In this document: one piece after another, positions 36,758 to 46,867 of the stretch | Position numbering within the stretch: position 1 is the first letter of the stretch | Layout of the letters: every line of letters begins with the position of its first letter | Source of the DNA: Tricholomella constricta | Lineage: Eukaryota > Basidiomycota > Agaricomycetes > Agaricales > Lyophyllaceae | Length of the DNA stretch: 64,000 nucleotides | Assembly: GCA_013368375.1 (NCBI GenBank) | Contig: JAACJP010000004.1 | Location: 1,116,001 to 1,180,000 of the forward strand | Direction of reading: 5' to 3' | Made by a program: the position numbers and the translations under genes | The notes under the pieces: model-generated | What the model was told of the DNA's origin: nothing | Databases searched by the model: none | What the model saw: the letters and a program-made list of their open reading frames with translations, nothing else

Positions 36758-39700
36758 TTTTCAAATGCCCCCAGCAGATGTCGAGGGGGTTGAAAAGGAG
36801 TTATTTCGAGATCGTTTTGGACACTGAGGGCCTCGTTGAACAGACCTCGAGAAAGACGATCAGCTACGACATTGTTTTCACCGGGGATGTGAAGGACGCG
36901 AATTTGGTGGCGTTCGTTGATCATGACATCGGCGACGGCTTTCAAAAGAGGGTTATAAAAGGGTTTGGCATGAAGAGAGCTGAAGATCTTGACAGTGTTG
37001 TCGTTGTCAGTATAGACGACGATTTTGGAAGGCGACGTCAAGATGTTACGAGCATCAAGGATCGCACAGACGACACAAAGAGCCTCAAAGTAAAAAATGA
37101 GGTTCGATGGAGCATCGCCTGCAAGATCCGAGTAGAAACCCATATTAGTGCTTGGGTACCAAAATGCGAGACCAGTGAGGCAAGCGTCGCAAAAAACGAC
37201 GAGGTCGGCGTCGCTGACATCCCATTTCTTGGATTCTATGAGATGTACGCCAGAGGCCCTTTCGACGTGATCCGCGGCCCATAAGAGATCGGAGCGGATG
37301 GCTTGGTTACACCAAATGCGTGCGTGGGGTTTATCGGCGTGGGCAGTGATCTTCGGATAAATATTCGCAAGACACGGGCGTAAGAGAGGGAACACGTTAA
37401 AAGCCCAGTTAGCCCAGCCCGCTAAACGTTGCCACTCGCGCAAGGTGAAGTAACGTGATTTTTTTCCTTGCCTATCTGCGAAGCGACGAAGTTCAGCAAG
37501 GAAGTCCTGTCGAGCTTCCTCGGGCAAAGTTAAGGTCATGGCGTTGGGATCGACCAGAATACCTATGATTACGAGTGGAACTCCGAAGGTTTGTTTGGAG
37601 CGTTTATGGGGTACGCCCAGTTTGTCCCAGAGAGAGAGAAGGCGGAACTGCTTGATCGGTACGAGGGTGTCATACGGCTCGTAACGAACAAGGGAGTCTG
37701 GATCGTCATACGTATAGGAATCATCGTTGAAAGTGAGGAGATCTTCGATGATTTCGATATGTATAGCTATCCAGGAGATAAGACTGTTGACGGCGCCCCA
37801 ATTGTTGAAGGACGCACGACCACCGAAAGCGTTGTTGCGATCGACGTGTCGAACCCCATCAATTGTGTTAATTTGTTTAATCTGGAAGAATGGGTGCAAA
37901 GGAATTAAACGGTAGGCCTCCGCGACGTCAGATTTGAATAAGGTTATCGGTCGGTTCGTTCGTTCTCTTAGGCGTAGGAGGTAGTGTCCTAGATGGGACA
38001 TGTTGTCGAGAGGCATACCGGCAATGTCGTTGTGCAAGATCATAGAATTAAGTGAGAACTTGCCGGCGGATTGGTTCGTGACCATACGAAGTCCAGCCCC
38101 TTTGTCTTTGGGGACGGCATGGATGGGCATGGAGTACATGCCTGGTAACAAGTCCGTTCCAAAGCCTTCAGAGAATCGTCCTTTGGAGATTTCATGGTCT
38201 CTTTGGGAGCGAAGGAAAGCAGCTTCAATAGGGTTGGAGGGAGTCGGTAACGATAAGTCAAGGGTGGAAGGATAGTCGTCTCCTGGGGGGTTTGCGAACG
38301 GCCAAAAACCTTCGCGAAGGCCTTTGCATACGGAACGAACGAACGCTTGGTTGGGGTGAGTCTTTAACATGTGTTGAAAGACGTCAACATTAATAGGAGT
38401 GTGGACCTTGAAGAGGTCCGGGCGTTGTGAAATTGTGGATTTAACGATGGGGTCCGAGAGAACAGCATGTGGAGGAAGTGGTAGGGGTTTCGCAGATTCG
38501 GACCATTGGGCAAGTGTAACGGGTAAAATATCTTCGGGGTTCCATTGGTTGTAACGAAGATATTTGGGGAGAATTCCGAAAGGGACCAGATTACGAACTG
38601 GCGTTGGGTTGAGAGCAGGAATGGGCTCCGTGTCCTTGGGCGTTACATTTTTTGCACAAGTGTTTGTACCTGCACTCCGACTTGGTGCTGGGGCATCCTT
38701 GTACGGAATTGAACCGGTTACAGGTTGAGTTAGATTTGGAGGAACCTGAGCCGGCCACCCTTTTGCTGTTCCGGTCGAGCTCGATTCCGTCTGGCATGAG
38801 GATTGCGGAGGCAAGGCGGGCAAATTTAGTGGTGTCGGTGAGCAAGAAACGTTGTCCACCACCGACTTGGGCTCTGACGGCTTTGTCGAAAAGGATGACC
38901 CTGGGATGAGAGGAGAGGACTCTGGAAGCGAAGAGTTCTTCGATATATTCTCCGTAGTCCCTAAGTTCATCTTCTCGGTGTCTGAACGCAAAACGGGTCG
39001 CTTTGGTCGTTGCGTTCCAAGCTGAGGCCCATTGACCACTCGTTTCGACTTTACGAGCTGGCTCGCTCCGTCCAAGACTAATCTCATTGTCGCCAATACG
39101 CCCTCTATTCTCTCTAGGGGCACCGACGTGGTGTAACGAGCTGAGAACGACGTCAAGGTTGACGGCGTTTCCTTTAATGATGTTGTCCCACTCGGATGAT
39201 GGAAACCCGTACGGTGCTGTACGGGCCGTTCCGATAAGACGTTTGACCTTGGCTGGGTCCTTGGAGAAGTATTCGAGGGTGCGACGGGTACGCTCGATGT
39301 TTGGGTCCCCACAGGTTCTAGCATGAAGCTCCTGTTCGTACCAGGGAAGTTCGTGTTCGACGACTCCTTCGTCTCGTTTGCGTTTACCTCCATCCTCTCG
39401 ATCAAGCTCGGAACCAAATGGGCCGTTTGATCCGTGCTCAACTGAATTGACGAATTGGTTGATGATGTCACGGGTCGTTCTAGGCTCGTCTGGAACTTGT
39501 GATCCGAGCTGACCTCCGGGACGTGGTTCAGACGAGTGATTAGGGGCGTCGCCGCTGGGGCGCTGTCTCCCGGCGGCAGTCTGTCCTCGCTCGAAGAGTG
39601 CACCTCGTTCCTGTTCAATGGCATCGAGGAGAGCCGTGTAATCAATGATGGCCTGTTTTCTGACATCCGGAGGATTAATGGAGGAGTCGATGGTTCTGGC

Positions 39701-39948
39701 GATTGCGACGTAAGCTGAACCCTTCGACTGTTCCATGTGTCGGTAGGAGTCGACGATTTTTTGGACATCAGCGAGTAAGACGTTTTCAATCCCTTCGAAC
39801 TCGAAATCCTCGCCAAAAGGGGTTTGCAACGTCTGAGTGTCCCCGTTCCCTGTATTCTCTCCATCAATGTGGGTTTGGTCATTCGTATTCGCTTCGTTGA
39901 TATCTCCTCGACCTCCGGTGGAGGCGGGGACTGAGGCTTGCGCTTCAT
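36754..39948 (-). CDS. Pol of the Ngaro-like element: overprinted N-terminal region, RT and RNase H
   Basis: 1,064 aa. Residues ~1-452 lie in a second frame over gag; the ATG at 39948 is 10 nt after the gag ATG. They are Ser/Thr/Pro/Arg-rich and contain six copies of [PST]-L-[ILM]-x-R-[ILM] at residues 27-186. The conserved RT follows: GMYSMPIHAVPKDKGAGLRMVTNQS, LFKSDVAEAYRLIPLHP (~670), and the catalytic FNDD (740-743). RNase H begins at ~915, with VVFCDACLTG, FYFEALCVV, VVYTDNDNTV and NNVVADRLSRG supplying Asp/Glu/Asp/Asp. No methyltransferase domain is visible, which fits Ngaro rather than DIRS proper. A shorter pol starting after gag by frameshift cannot be excluded. Confidence 0.87.
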   Translation of the reverse strand: MKRKPQSPPPPEVEEISTKRIRMTKPTLMERIQGTGTLRRCKPLLARISSSKGLKTSYSLMSKKSSTPTDTWNSRRVQLTSQSPEPSTPPLILRMSENRPSLITRLSSMPLNRNEVHSSSEDRLPPGDSAPAATPLITRLNHVPEVSSDHKFQTSLERPVTSSTNSSIQLSTDQTAHLVPSLIERMEVNANETKESSNTNFPGTNRSFMLEPVGTQTSSVPVAPSNTSPRTQPRSNVLSERPVQHRTGFHHPSGTTSLKETPSTLTSFSARYTTSVPLERIEGVLATMRLVLDGASQLVKSKRVVNGPQLGTQRPKRPVLRSDTEKMNLGTTENISKNSSLPESSPLIPGSSFSTKPSEPKSVVDNVSCSPTPLNLPALPPQSSCQTESSSTGTAKGWPAQVPPNLTQPVTGSIPYKDAPAPSRSAGTNTCAKNVTPKDTEPIPALNPTPVRNLVPFGILPKYLRYNQWNPEDILPVTLAQWSESAKPLPLPPHAVLSDPIVKSTISQRPDLFKVHTPINVDVFQHMLKTHPNQAFVRSVCKGLREGFWPFANPPGDDYPSTLDLSLPTPSNPIEAAFLRSQRDHEISKGRFSEGFGTDLLPGMYSMPIHAVPKDKGAGLRMVTNQSAGKFSLNSMILHNDIAGMPLDNMSHLGHYLLRLRERTNRPITLFKSDVAEAYRLIPLHPFFQIKQINTIDGVRHVDRNNAFGGRASFNNWGAVNSLISWIAIHIEIIEDLLTFNDDSYTYDDPDSLVRYEPYDTLVPIKQFRLLSLWDKLGVPHKRSKQTFGVPLVIIGILVDPNAMTLTLPEEARQDFLAELRRFADRQGKKSRYFTLREWQRLAGWANWAFNVFPLLRPCLANIYPKITAHADKPHARIWCNQAIRSDLLWAADHVERASGVHLIESKKWDVSDADLVVFCDACLTGLAFWYPSTNMGFYSDLAGDAPSNLIFYFEALCVVCAILDARNILTSPSKIVVYTDNDNTVKIFSSLHAKPFYNPLLKAVADVMINERHQIRVLHIPGENNVVADRLSRGLFNEALSVQNDLEITPFQPPRHLLGAFEK

Positions 39949-39958
39949 GGTTGTTCAT
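38591..39958 (-). CDS. Gag-like protein of the Ngaro-like element
   Basis: 455 aa, MNNHEAQASVPASTGGRGDI to HSCSQPNASS. It has an acidic N-terminal region, a helical middle (VQKIVDSYRHMEQSKGSAYV; LDAIEQERGALFERG), and a capsid-like central part with TRDIINQFVNSVEHG and ELPWYEQELHARTCG. The C-terminus is a zinc-finger cluster (CNRFNSVQGCPSTKSECRYK, CKKCNAQGHGAHSC) expected to bind RNA. It is overlapped along its whole length, except the first 10 nt, by the pol frame. Confidence 0.82.
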   Translation of the reverse strand: MNNHEAQASVPASTGGRGDINEANTNDQTHIDGENTGNGDTQTLQTPFGEDFEFEGIENVLLADVQKIVDSYRHMEQSKGSAYVAIARTIDSSINPPDVRKQAIIDYTALLDAIEQERGALFERGQTAAGRQRPSGDAPNHSSEPRPGGQLGSQVPDEPRTTRDIINQFVNSVEHGSNGPFGSELDREDGGKRKRDEGVVEHELPWYEQELHARTCGDPNIERTRRTLEYFSKDPAKVKRLIGTARTAPYGFPSSEWDNIIKGNAVNLDVVLSSLHHVGAPRENRGRIGDNEISLGRSEPARKVETSGQWASAWNATTKATRFAFRHREDELRDYGEYIEELFASRVLSSHPRVILFDKAVRAQVGGGQRFLLTDTTKFARLASAILMPDGIELDRNSKRVAGSGSSKSNSTCNRFNSVQGCPSTKSECRYKHLCKKCNAQGHGAHSCSQPNASS

Positions 39959-40038
39959 AAAAAGCAGATTGTTATAGGAGGAATCCTAAATTCTACTAGA
40001 TTGAATGAGGAGCGTAGGGACGATGTCGAAGACCGATA

Positions 40039-40273
40039 TGTGCGAAAAAACCAAAGCCTCTAAGCTGAGGGGAGAATTGGGCGATGTGGGAGACTCTGGG
40101 GACAACGAATTATCAGCTCACCTGAGGGGAGAATTGGGCGATGTGGGAGACTCTAAAGGAGAGATCTCGCCGGCCAATTCTCTCCTCAGTCTGAGTGAGA
40201 ATTACGTAATTGTTAGGCTGTCGGCTTCGGATTTTCTCATTGGTCTTGTGTAAACGTCTCGTTTAAACTCAAC
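40039..40273 (-). repeat. Split direct repeat B, 5' terminal copy
   Basis: 5' end of the element in its own orientation. It contains a tandemly spaced 33-bp repeat (40065-40097 and 40122-40154, beginning ctgaggggagaattgggcga). Confidence 0.82.
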
Positions 40274-40390
40274 AAATATCAGATTTACCTTGGCAGGTGA
40301 TCTGATCGAGTTGCGTCAGCCACATTACTTTCCTCGGTCACGCTCTCGGTTCCTCGGCAGCTGGTCATTGTAGTCACTTCTACCTCCATA

Positions 40391-40942
40391 ATGGCCGTGA
40401 CAAAGGCAATTGTTTCGACACCAGACGCCCTTCCGCCTTTACCCTTCTTCTGTTAGTTTTATCCTTCCCCCCATGAAACGTGCTTTTCGTTTCTAACAAG
40501 GTTCCTGCCAGCCCAAGCGGTCATTTCAAAGGGCAATGTCTATCTCTCGGGAAATATTGGCTGTACGAATGATCTAGCACTTGTGGAAGGTGGCGTCCAG
40601 CCTCAAACTGTAGGAATTTTTCGCCTCACGCTGTCTAGCCCTGAACTTTCCCAAAATAGCGCGCCGCCATGGAGAACATTGCGGTCGTTCTGAAGGCAGC
40701 TGGCTCGGGACTGGAGCACGTCATCAAAGTCAATATATACTTGTCAAATATGACTCGAGACTTTCAAGCGATGAATGAGATTTATATCCAGGTACGTGCT
40801 GATCCTACCACGCTCAATATGAGACTAATAGCCAGTGTAGTTCTTTGACAAGGACACACTTCCAGCACGTACATGCATTGGCGTAGCGAGTCTACCGATG
40901 GGGGCTGATGTGGAAATCGAATGCTTCGCGGAGATCCCTTAA
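40391..40942 (+). CDS. RidA/YjgF/UK114 family imine deaminase
   Basis: Detoxifies reactive 2-aminoacrylate/imine intermediates from PLP enzymes; the mitochondrial and cytosolic yeast forms are Mmf1 and Hmf1. Four exons. MAVTKAIVSTPDALPPLPFF joins to SQAVISKGNVYLSGNIGCTN, then RAAMENIAVVLKAAGSGLEH VIKVNIYLSNM, then FFDKDTLPARTCIGVASLPM GADVEIECFAEIP. The substrate Arg in ARTCIGVASLP and the final EIECFAEIP are family hallmarks. Length ~128 aa is normal. It sits 120 bp from the boundary of the Ngaro-like element, so its promoter may have been shortened or replaced by that insertion. Confidence 0.92.
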
Positions 40943-41170
40943 GGGTTCGAACTTTGACATCAGGAAATAAAACATACATTGCATGTGTAGTTCATCCATT
41001 CACGATACAAGTCTACGACTACATACGCGGACAAGAACAAGTAGAGATATTCTTCCATATACAACACGACCCCTTCTAGGAGACACGCGGTTAACAAGCC
41101 TTTCAGCCCTCCCGAACGATGCTATCATGCTATATATCAAATGTATCAGATAAGGCATGTGAAAGGTCGT

Positions 41171-42647
41171 TCATATTATTACCTTGTTGATATCTAATCC
41201 GTCGAGTCCGGCTGCAACTCTTGTACCAGCAATGATTCCGCTCCAGTCTAAGGTGTCAAATACAGCCTTTCCCTCTTGCTTCCTGCTTTGATGAAGAGCA
41301 CGAGCTGTGAGAAGGTGTTGGTGGGCGACATCGATGGCAGGCATGGGTGAATTGACTTCAGCAGTCAGACGTCGAATATGGCTAACTCGGGAATCAGGTA
41401 CTGAATAACCTATCCATGATCGAATTGAACAAACGATGCGTCCTTGATTCCACCGTCAATTGCGAAACCGACCGAACCGTCGAATTTATCGTGTGCCATC
41501 TTATCGGAATAAGCGATAGTCCTGATGAAATCTTTGAGTATGATGACGGTTCATGAGTTAAAACAAATTCTGTACCCTGGAGCCGGCAGGATCTCTACAT
41601 TTACATTTCGCGTCAATATTCAATATCTCTCGAGTCGTTAACCAATGCTTGCCTTGCACAAGCTTGTGAACATTCTCCGCACTGATTCCCGACTTCTCGG
41701 CCAAGGTATACGCTTCGGCAAGCACCTCCAGAGTTCCGAGTATCATTGAGTTCCCGATTAACTTGAATGTCGGGGCTCAATAAATACCATCAGTTGGACC
41801 TGAAGATCAGCGACGGTTCAGGGAACCAACGTACCTTTCTCGAGATTTCCTCCCAAATCAAATACCTTCCTGCCAATCGCTGGAACGAATATATAGGCAA
41901 CTTCCTTTTTCGAGCGATAGTCTCCGCTCATAACAATAAGAAGCTGCGCCTTGGCCGCTACGGCAGGGGTTCCGAAGACGGGGGATGTAATCAAATGTGA
42001 GTGCGGAACAGATGAAACGAGCGCGTCGAGTTCTCCTGATGTAGTAGGCAAAGAGATGCCATGTTGCAAGGTTAGATCAAAAGTCTGATTCAAATTATGA
42101 GCTCACCTGCCAAAGAGGGATAAATCTAGAAACAAGAAGATAATAAATCGTCATTTATTACGAGAAAACGAATTGACGGACAGTGCTCGTCTCGACAAAG
42201 ATCCTATGCTGAGTAGGTGGCGCACGCTATGCAAGGGAGGACAATCATATATTCGGCTCGTAGGCGATAGAAGCTGCATACCCTCAGCTCTTCCGTAAAT
42301 TTCTCGTAGATCGATTTCACGGCGGCATCGTTGGCGAGGTTGGTGATGATGACATCACACTCTGAGGCGACCTGGGCTGGATCCTGAGCAATGCGAATCT
42401 TGTCCTCCCCAAGGGCATTAAGTAACTTCTTGGACTTTTCGGGGGACCTATTCCAGACAAGCAAGGGAGGATTATCGTTGGGCAGGGAAGCGCGATGATT
42501 TGCGAGGTTCTGCGCCATGAAGTAACCCATGGCGCCCAGACCTACAAAGCCGACGCGCGTGGCTGCAGGAGCATTGGGAGATTGAGGCCTGGAGTAGGGC
42601 ACGGCGCTGTGGCTGGGATTGAGTGCAGAAAGCAGGTGTTCAGACAT
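41171..42647 (-). CDS. 3-Hydroxyisobutyrate dehydrogenase-like NAD(P)-dependent enzyme
   Basis: Beta-hydroxyacid dehydrogenase family. The start at 42647 gives MSEHLLSALNPSHSAVPYSR and a Rossmann motif TRVGFVGLGAMGYFMAQNLA. Further blocks are LLVWNRSPEKSKKLL, ECDVIITNLANDAAVKSIYE, HSHLITSPVFGTPAVAAKAQ (substrate-binding segment), SGDYRSKKEVA, FKLIGNSMILGTLEVLAEAY TLAEKSG (catalytic-Lys helix; the Lys is in the PTFKLIGN part) and a C-terminal all-helical domain ending DGLDINKVII. The substrate could be 3-hydroxyisobutyrate or another small beta-hydroxyacid; GLYR1/YihU-type relatives look alike. About six exons. Divergent from the kinase gene (177 bp). Confidence 0.83.
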
Positions 42648-42824
42648 GCTTGGTGGCTGATGATAAGAAACTATTCGCAGCGGCGTTAAATAATATGGGT
42701 GCTTTTCTAAATCGGGGGCACTCAGTCTCGATCTTAAGTCACGTGGACGTTGCCGCGCTGTTCAGTTGAGGGCTCCTGCACTGCACAGGCCCCGTCGCAG
42801 CTAAATCCACGAGGCCCACAGCAA

Positions 42825-45800
42825 ATGGCCAGCCAACAGGCATACCATGCCTACGCCCAGAACAAGGGAACCCTAGTTCCAGGCCAATCCATCTCAGTCA
42901 ATAAGTTCAATGTCCAGGTTGAGCGGTATCTTTCGCAAGGCAAGTCATCTGTGTACCTGTACGCCCTTACGATATCTGTTGACCCACAATGTCAGGTGGA
43001 TTTGCGCACGTATATCTCGTGAGGACAGCGACACCCGTATACAACACAACGCATCATGTTCTCAAGCGGATCGCGGTCGCCAATGAGGCCATGCTGACGG
43101 AGGTGAAGAAAGAGGTCGACGTTATGGTGCGTAACCCTGATCATGTATAGATTGTCATTTATACTCTTTCTCAGAGATTGCTCAAAGGCCATCCAAATAT
43201 CGTCCACCTCATCGACGCGGCATGGCACAAAATGCCGAATGACATGTATGAAGTGTTCATCCTAATGGAGTTCTGCCCTGGTCAGTTAGCTTTCATATAC
43301 TCCTATTCACCGACTGACTTGCTCTAGGCGGTGGAATCATTGACATGATGAATCGTCGCCTTCGTGAACGATTGACCGAAGCTGAAATCTTGCAAATATT
43401 CGTGGACGTCTGTGAAGGCGTAGCTTGCATGCACAACCTTCGCCCAGCACTTCTCCATCGTGACTTGAAAGTAGAGAATATCCTGCAATCTTCGCCCACG
43501 TCATATAAGCTTTGCGATTTTGGCTCTGCGACAATCGTCTCTAGGCCACCGGCATCCACGCAGGAGATACGCGCTTTGGAGGCGGAGTTGAATCGACACA
43601 CGACTCTTCAGTATAGGGCACCAGAGATGGTCGACGTGTATTCACGAAGACCAGTGGACGAGAAAAGCGACGTTTGGGCTCTAGGAGTGTTGCTCTACAA
43701 GCTTTGTTACTACACGACGCCTTTTGAAGAACATGGACAATTGGCTATCCTCAACGTTCAGTATCGGATTCCTCCATATCCCGTGTACTCGCCTCAGATG
43801 AACCAGTTGATTGGTACGCGGCAGTCTCATTGTGAAATGAGCTTTCTTGACTCTTACTTTAGCGTCGATGCTTCAGGAGCATGGTGTTCGACGGCCCAGT
43901 GTTTTCGAGCTCCTCTCACACGTTCATCGACTACGTGGAACGAAGTCACGATTTAAATACACAATCCCAATGCAACCACAGCTCTCCCCACGACAGCAAA
44001 CCCACTTCAGACCATCGGCCTCTCCAAACCATATTGAACACATGGGAGTGCCTCCGTTCAATAGGGTATCAATGTCGGTATCGCCTTCCAAAGGCCAGGG
44101 TGTTCAGGCACGTGAGAAGGTCATGGAGGCTATCGCCCCACTGCGGAGAGGAGAGCAGGCGATTTCTGCCGATCATGGGTCATCTTCTGCGTCTCCGGAT
44201 CATCAAAACGTCCAGCCAATGCGAAGAGGAAGGCCATCTATCAAGGAATCCAAGTCATCAGTCAAACCTCCCTCTTACAAACCCTCTGATGCACATAATC
44301 CGAAGCCTGGCAGAGGAAGCAACTGGTTGGACGATGACCTCATTGGAGGAAGCGATTCGTGGAGATCAATGGCCGTTAGTGATGCCCGCGGCAGCAATGG
44401 TTCTGCAGATGTCTGGAATATCAACGGAAAAGAACTCAAGGCGGATGGCAAGACGGACAAACATCTCGGGTTTGGTGATGATTTTGCAGAAAAACTTTGG
44501 GATTCTGTTGGAGGCTCGAAACCAGAGCCTCACGTCAATTCAATGGCCTCAAGTAAGTCTACCCCACCGACGCGACAGCACCCTCCTCTTGGCATGAACA
44601 GACGGTCGTCACCAGATAAAGATGCATTCGAGGGTCTCGGCCTTGGGACTTCATCTCAAAAACCAGCGCCGACACTCGCTGAAGCTCGAAAGCTACGGAC
44701 AGGACTGGCTACTATGAATAGCAACGGGTTCCAGACCAATGATAAATCTGGAAACACTGTCTCGCGACTCACACCATCCCCTCGACAACCACCGTCACAG
44801 TCGCAGCTATATCTATCATCGGTCACTTCTTCATCACCTAACCTCTTGGGCTCCACTTCGTCTAAACTGCCTCCACAACCCGTGTCAAGGAAGAGCACGC
44901 CCGTTCAACTACCTGATGGCCTCCCCGCAGAAAGTCGTTTCCCATCCCTCGAGGAACTAGACGCTAGTTTTCCCCATGGCATGCCACCCAACCCGAGCAC
45001 TGGTTCACCCTCTTATCAGGTACAAGAGAAGTCTTCCCCACTGTCCAGGCGAAACGGTGTTCCTTCACGTCCGACCATCGGCGACGTTAGCCTCTTAAAA
45101 CCTGATCTGCATCCCCGTAGCTCTCACGGTAGGGAGGGGACGCGGTCCGAACAGGTGACGGGCATTGCTATGCGTGAATCCCGGGGTGGCAGTGATCGTA
45201 GAGTGCCCGTCGATTCTTTGGGCCACGAGGAGGGCAAGGCAACCAGTGGGTTGCATCCAGGAGATGAAAATGACCCTTCCTTGCGGCCGAGCCTGACTCG
45301 GAAACACCGGAGTTCTGTAGCCATGAAGCATCCTTTCCAACTCGGCTCCAGCGAGGCGCCAGCCATGCCGTCTACTCTGTCTAACCAACCAGCTCAAGGC
45401 GCATTGCGACGTGTGCCTACCCGCGAGCAGCCCAAAGACTGGCTAACTGGAGAGGAAGACCTCGATAGTGGCTCTCAAGCATCCTCTCTTGCCTCTGCAA
45501 TTCCTGGGGAGACGGCCGTCCTACGTGACTCCCCCAGCAAACGTGCATCTGTGATTCAAAGGAGTACCGTCCCATTGCAGGATGCGGTCGTTGCACAGCA
45601 CGATCACGTTCTGTATGCACGACGGACACCATCACCATCACCGACGCCATCGACAGATCCCCAGATATCCCCCACGCTGTCCAGGTTCACCTGCGCATTC
45701 CCTCCCATCGATACATCCGAGGATTCCCGTCGAGAGCTTGGCCTGAAACGGAGCCCTGTCTTAACGCGTACCTCTAGGCGGCCACAAGACATTGATTCTA

Positions 45801-46867
45801 TGTCGAGTGGAGAGGAGGAGGGCCCCGAGGATGCAGCCGGTGGCACACGACCAAACCTCAATGCACCTCGCCAAAGAAGGAGCCATAAGGGAAGACAGAG
45901 CTCTGTGCATGATCTAGTAGACCTATACGGCGGTGGTCTTGGGTCCAAGGAGAAGGAGCGAGATCTTCGCTCACCGGCAATCAATCCGGATTCCTCACAC
46001 CAGCGCCTGAAGGGACGAACTACCGGTACAACACTGGCCTCCGCTAATTCGAGTTCAAATCCGCATTTTGCTTCATCTCACACCTTGCTTTCACCGGTCA
46101 CCATTAGCGCTTCCTCTCGACAACCCCCGCCGAGTGAGCAGCGTAATGCGCCACCATCAAGTGGCCCCCCGCCTTCTCCTTCGCGCTCTCGTCCTCAATC
46201 AATGTTCATTTTCCCTTCGAAATCCACGGATTCTTACACGGCATCCTCTGCTGGCCAGTCATCTACCACGCCGGGTTTGGCTCCTCCGGAAGGCGCAAAG
46301 CATCGAACGACCATCCGACGCACCTCTATCTCTGATATGGTTCAACGGTACGAAGGCTTCGGCAGTGGAGTCAAATCGGCGGGGCAGGGTGGACCGTTGT
46401 CGCCTGGAGCAGCACGTCCTGTCCTTCAACTTGCTTCTACCAATGACAGTCGCTATCTGAGAGGACAAGCGACCGTAGATAAAGACCGAGGAGTCTCGAC
46501 GTTACCAGTGTCTAGCGACTTCGACTCTGGTCGGCCGCCACGAAGCTCGGCTGACCTGCATCGCACATCTCCGGCGCCCCATATCAGTACACCCGTTCCC
46601 ATCCAACACGATACCTTTCGTAAAGAGTCAGAAGACATCATACCTCGAAACACGTCTCTTAAGCCGGAATCATCTCGGCCACGGTTCCCTTCACGCAAGG
46701 CCACCGATGACTCCTCTTCCCGGACAGAGAGTGGTTCCTCCTCTCCAGAGCGTCCATATCAAGGCGTCGGGAAACTGATCGACCAGTGGCAGCGGAAGAC
46801 GGCCGAGGTGGAACCCTCGAGGACGGCGCTGAAGGGTCGTGGCACATTCATAGCGAAACGACCATGA
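42825..46867 (+). CDS. Ark/Prk/AAK1-family protein kinase with long disordered tail
   Basis: The start at 42825 (MASQQAYHAYAQNKGTLVPG) is followed by a glycine loop rebuilt over a GC-AG intron (RYLSQGGFAHVYLVR). Kinase landmarks are HHVLKRIAVANE (Lys), VFILMEFCPGGGIIDMMN, LHRDLKVENIL, YKLCDFGSATIV, YRAPEMVDVY and KSDVWALGVLLYKLCY. This is the NAK family (yeast Ark1/Prk1/Akl1, animal AAK1/GAK), which phosphorylates endocytic adaptors and controls clathrin coats and actin patches. The catalytic domain (~300 aa) is followed by ~970 residues of Ser/Pro-rich tail. The tail carries three short conserved-looking motifs: SSVHDLVDLYGGGLG, SISDMVQRYEGFGSG and GVGKLIDQWQRKTAE. Stop at 46867. Five exons. 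Confidence 0.9.

Larger units (their letters stand above)
34953..40273 (-). mobile_element. Complete Ngaro/PAT-like tyrosine-recombinase retrotransposon
   Basis: Read on the minus strand the order is repeat B (40273-40039), gag, RT-RNase H, tyrosine recombinase, repeat A (35510-35385), repeat B (35385-35153), a 74-bp spacer, repeat A (35078-34953). This is the A1 - ORFs - B1 A2 B2 split direct-repeat arrangement known for Ngaro and PAT elements of the DIRS order, which integrate through a circular intermediate without target duplication. The two A copies look identical over 126 bp; the B copies are nearly identical, apart from one diverged ~30-bp segment. All three ORFs are open. It lies between the hypothetical gene at 33456-34763 and RidA. 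Confidence 0.88.

Noticed and set aside
36778..37284. 168-codon plus-strand frame across the retroelement RNase H/RT region
   Set aside because: Antisense shadow of the pol gene; no motif, and the minus-strand RT/RNase H is clearly the coding strand.
40005..40253. 82-codon plus-strand frame in the element's terminal repeat
   Set aside because: It arises from the 33-bp internal repeat of repeat B; the repeated peptide follows the DNA repeat and is not an independent gene.
36754..40273. LTR (Gypsy/Copia) retrotransposon
   Set aside because: No protease or DDE integrase, and the direct repeats are in split order rather than LTRs; a tyrosine recombinase is present.
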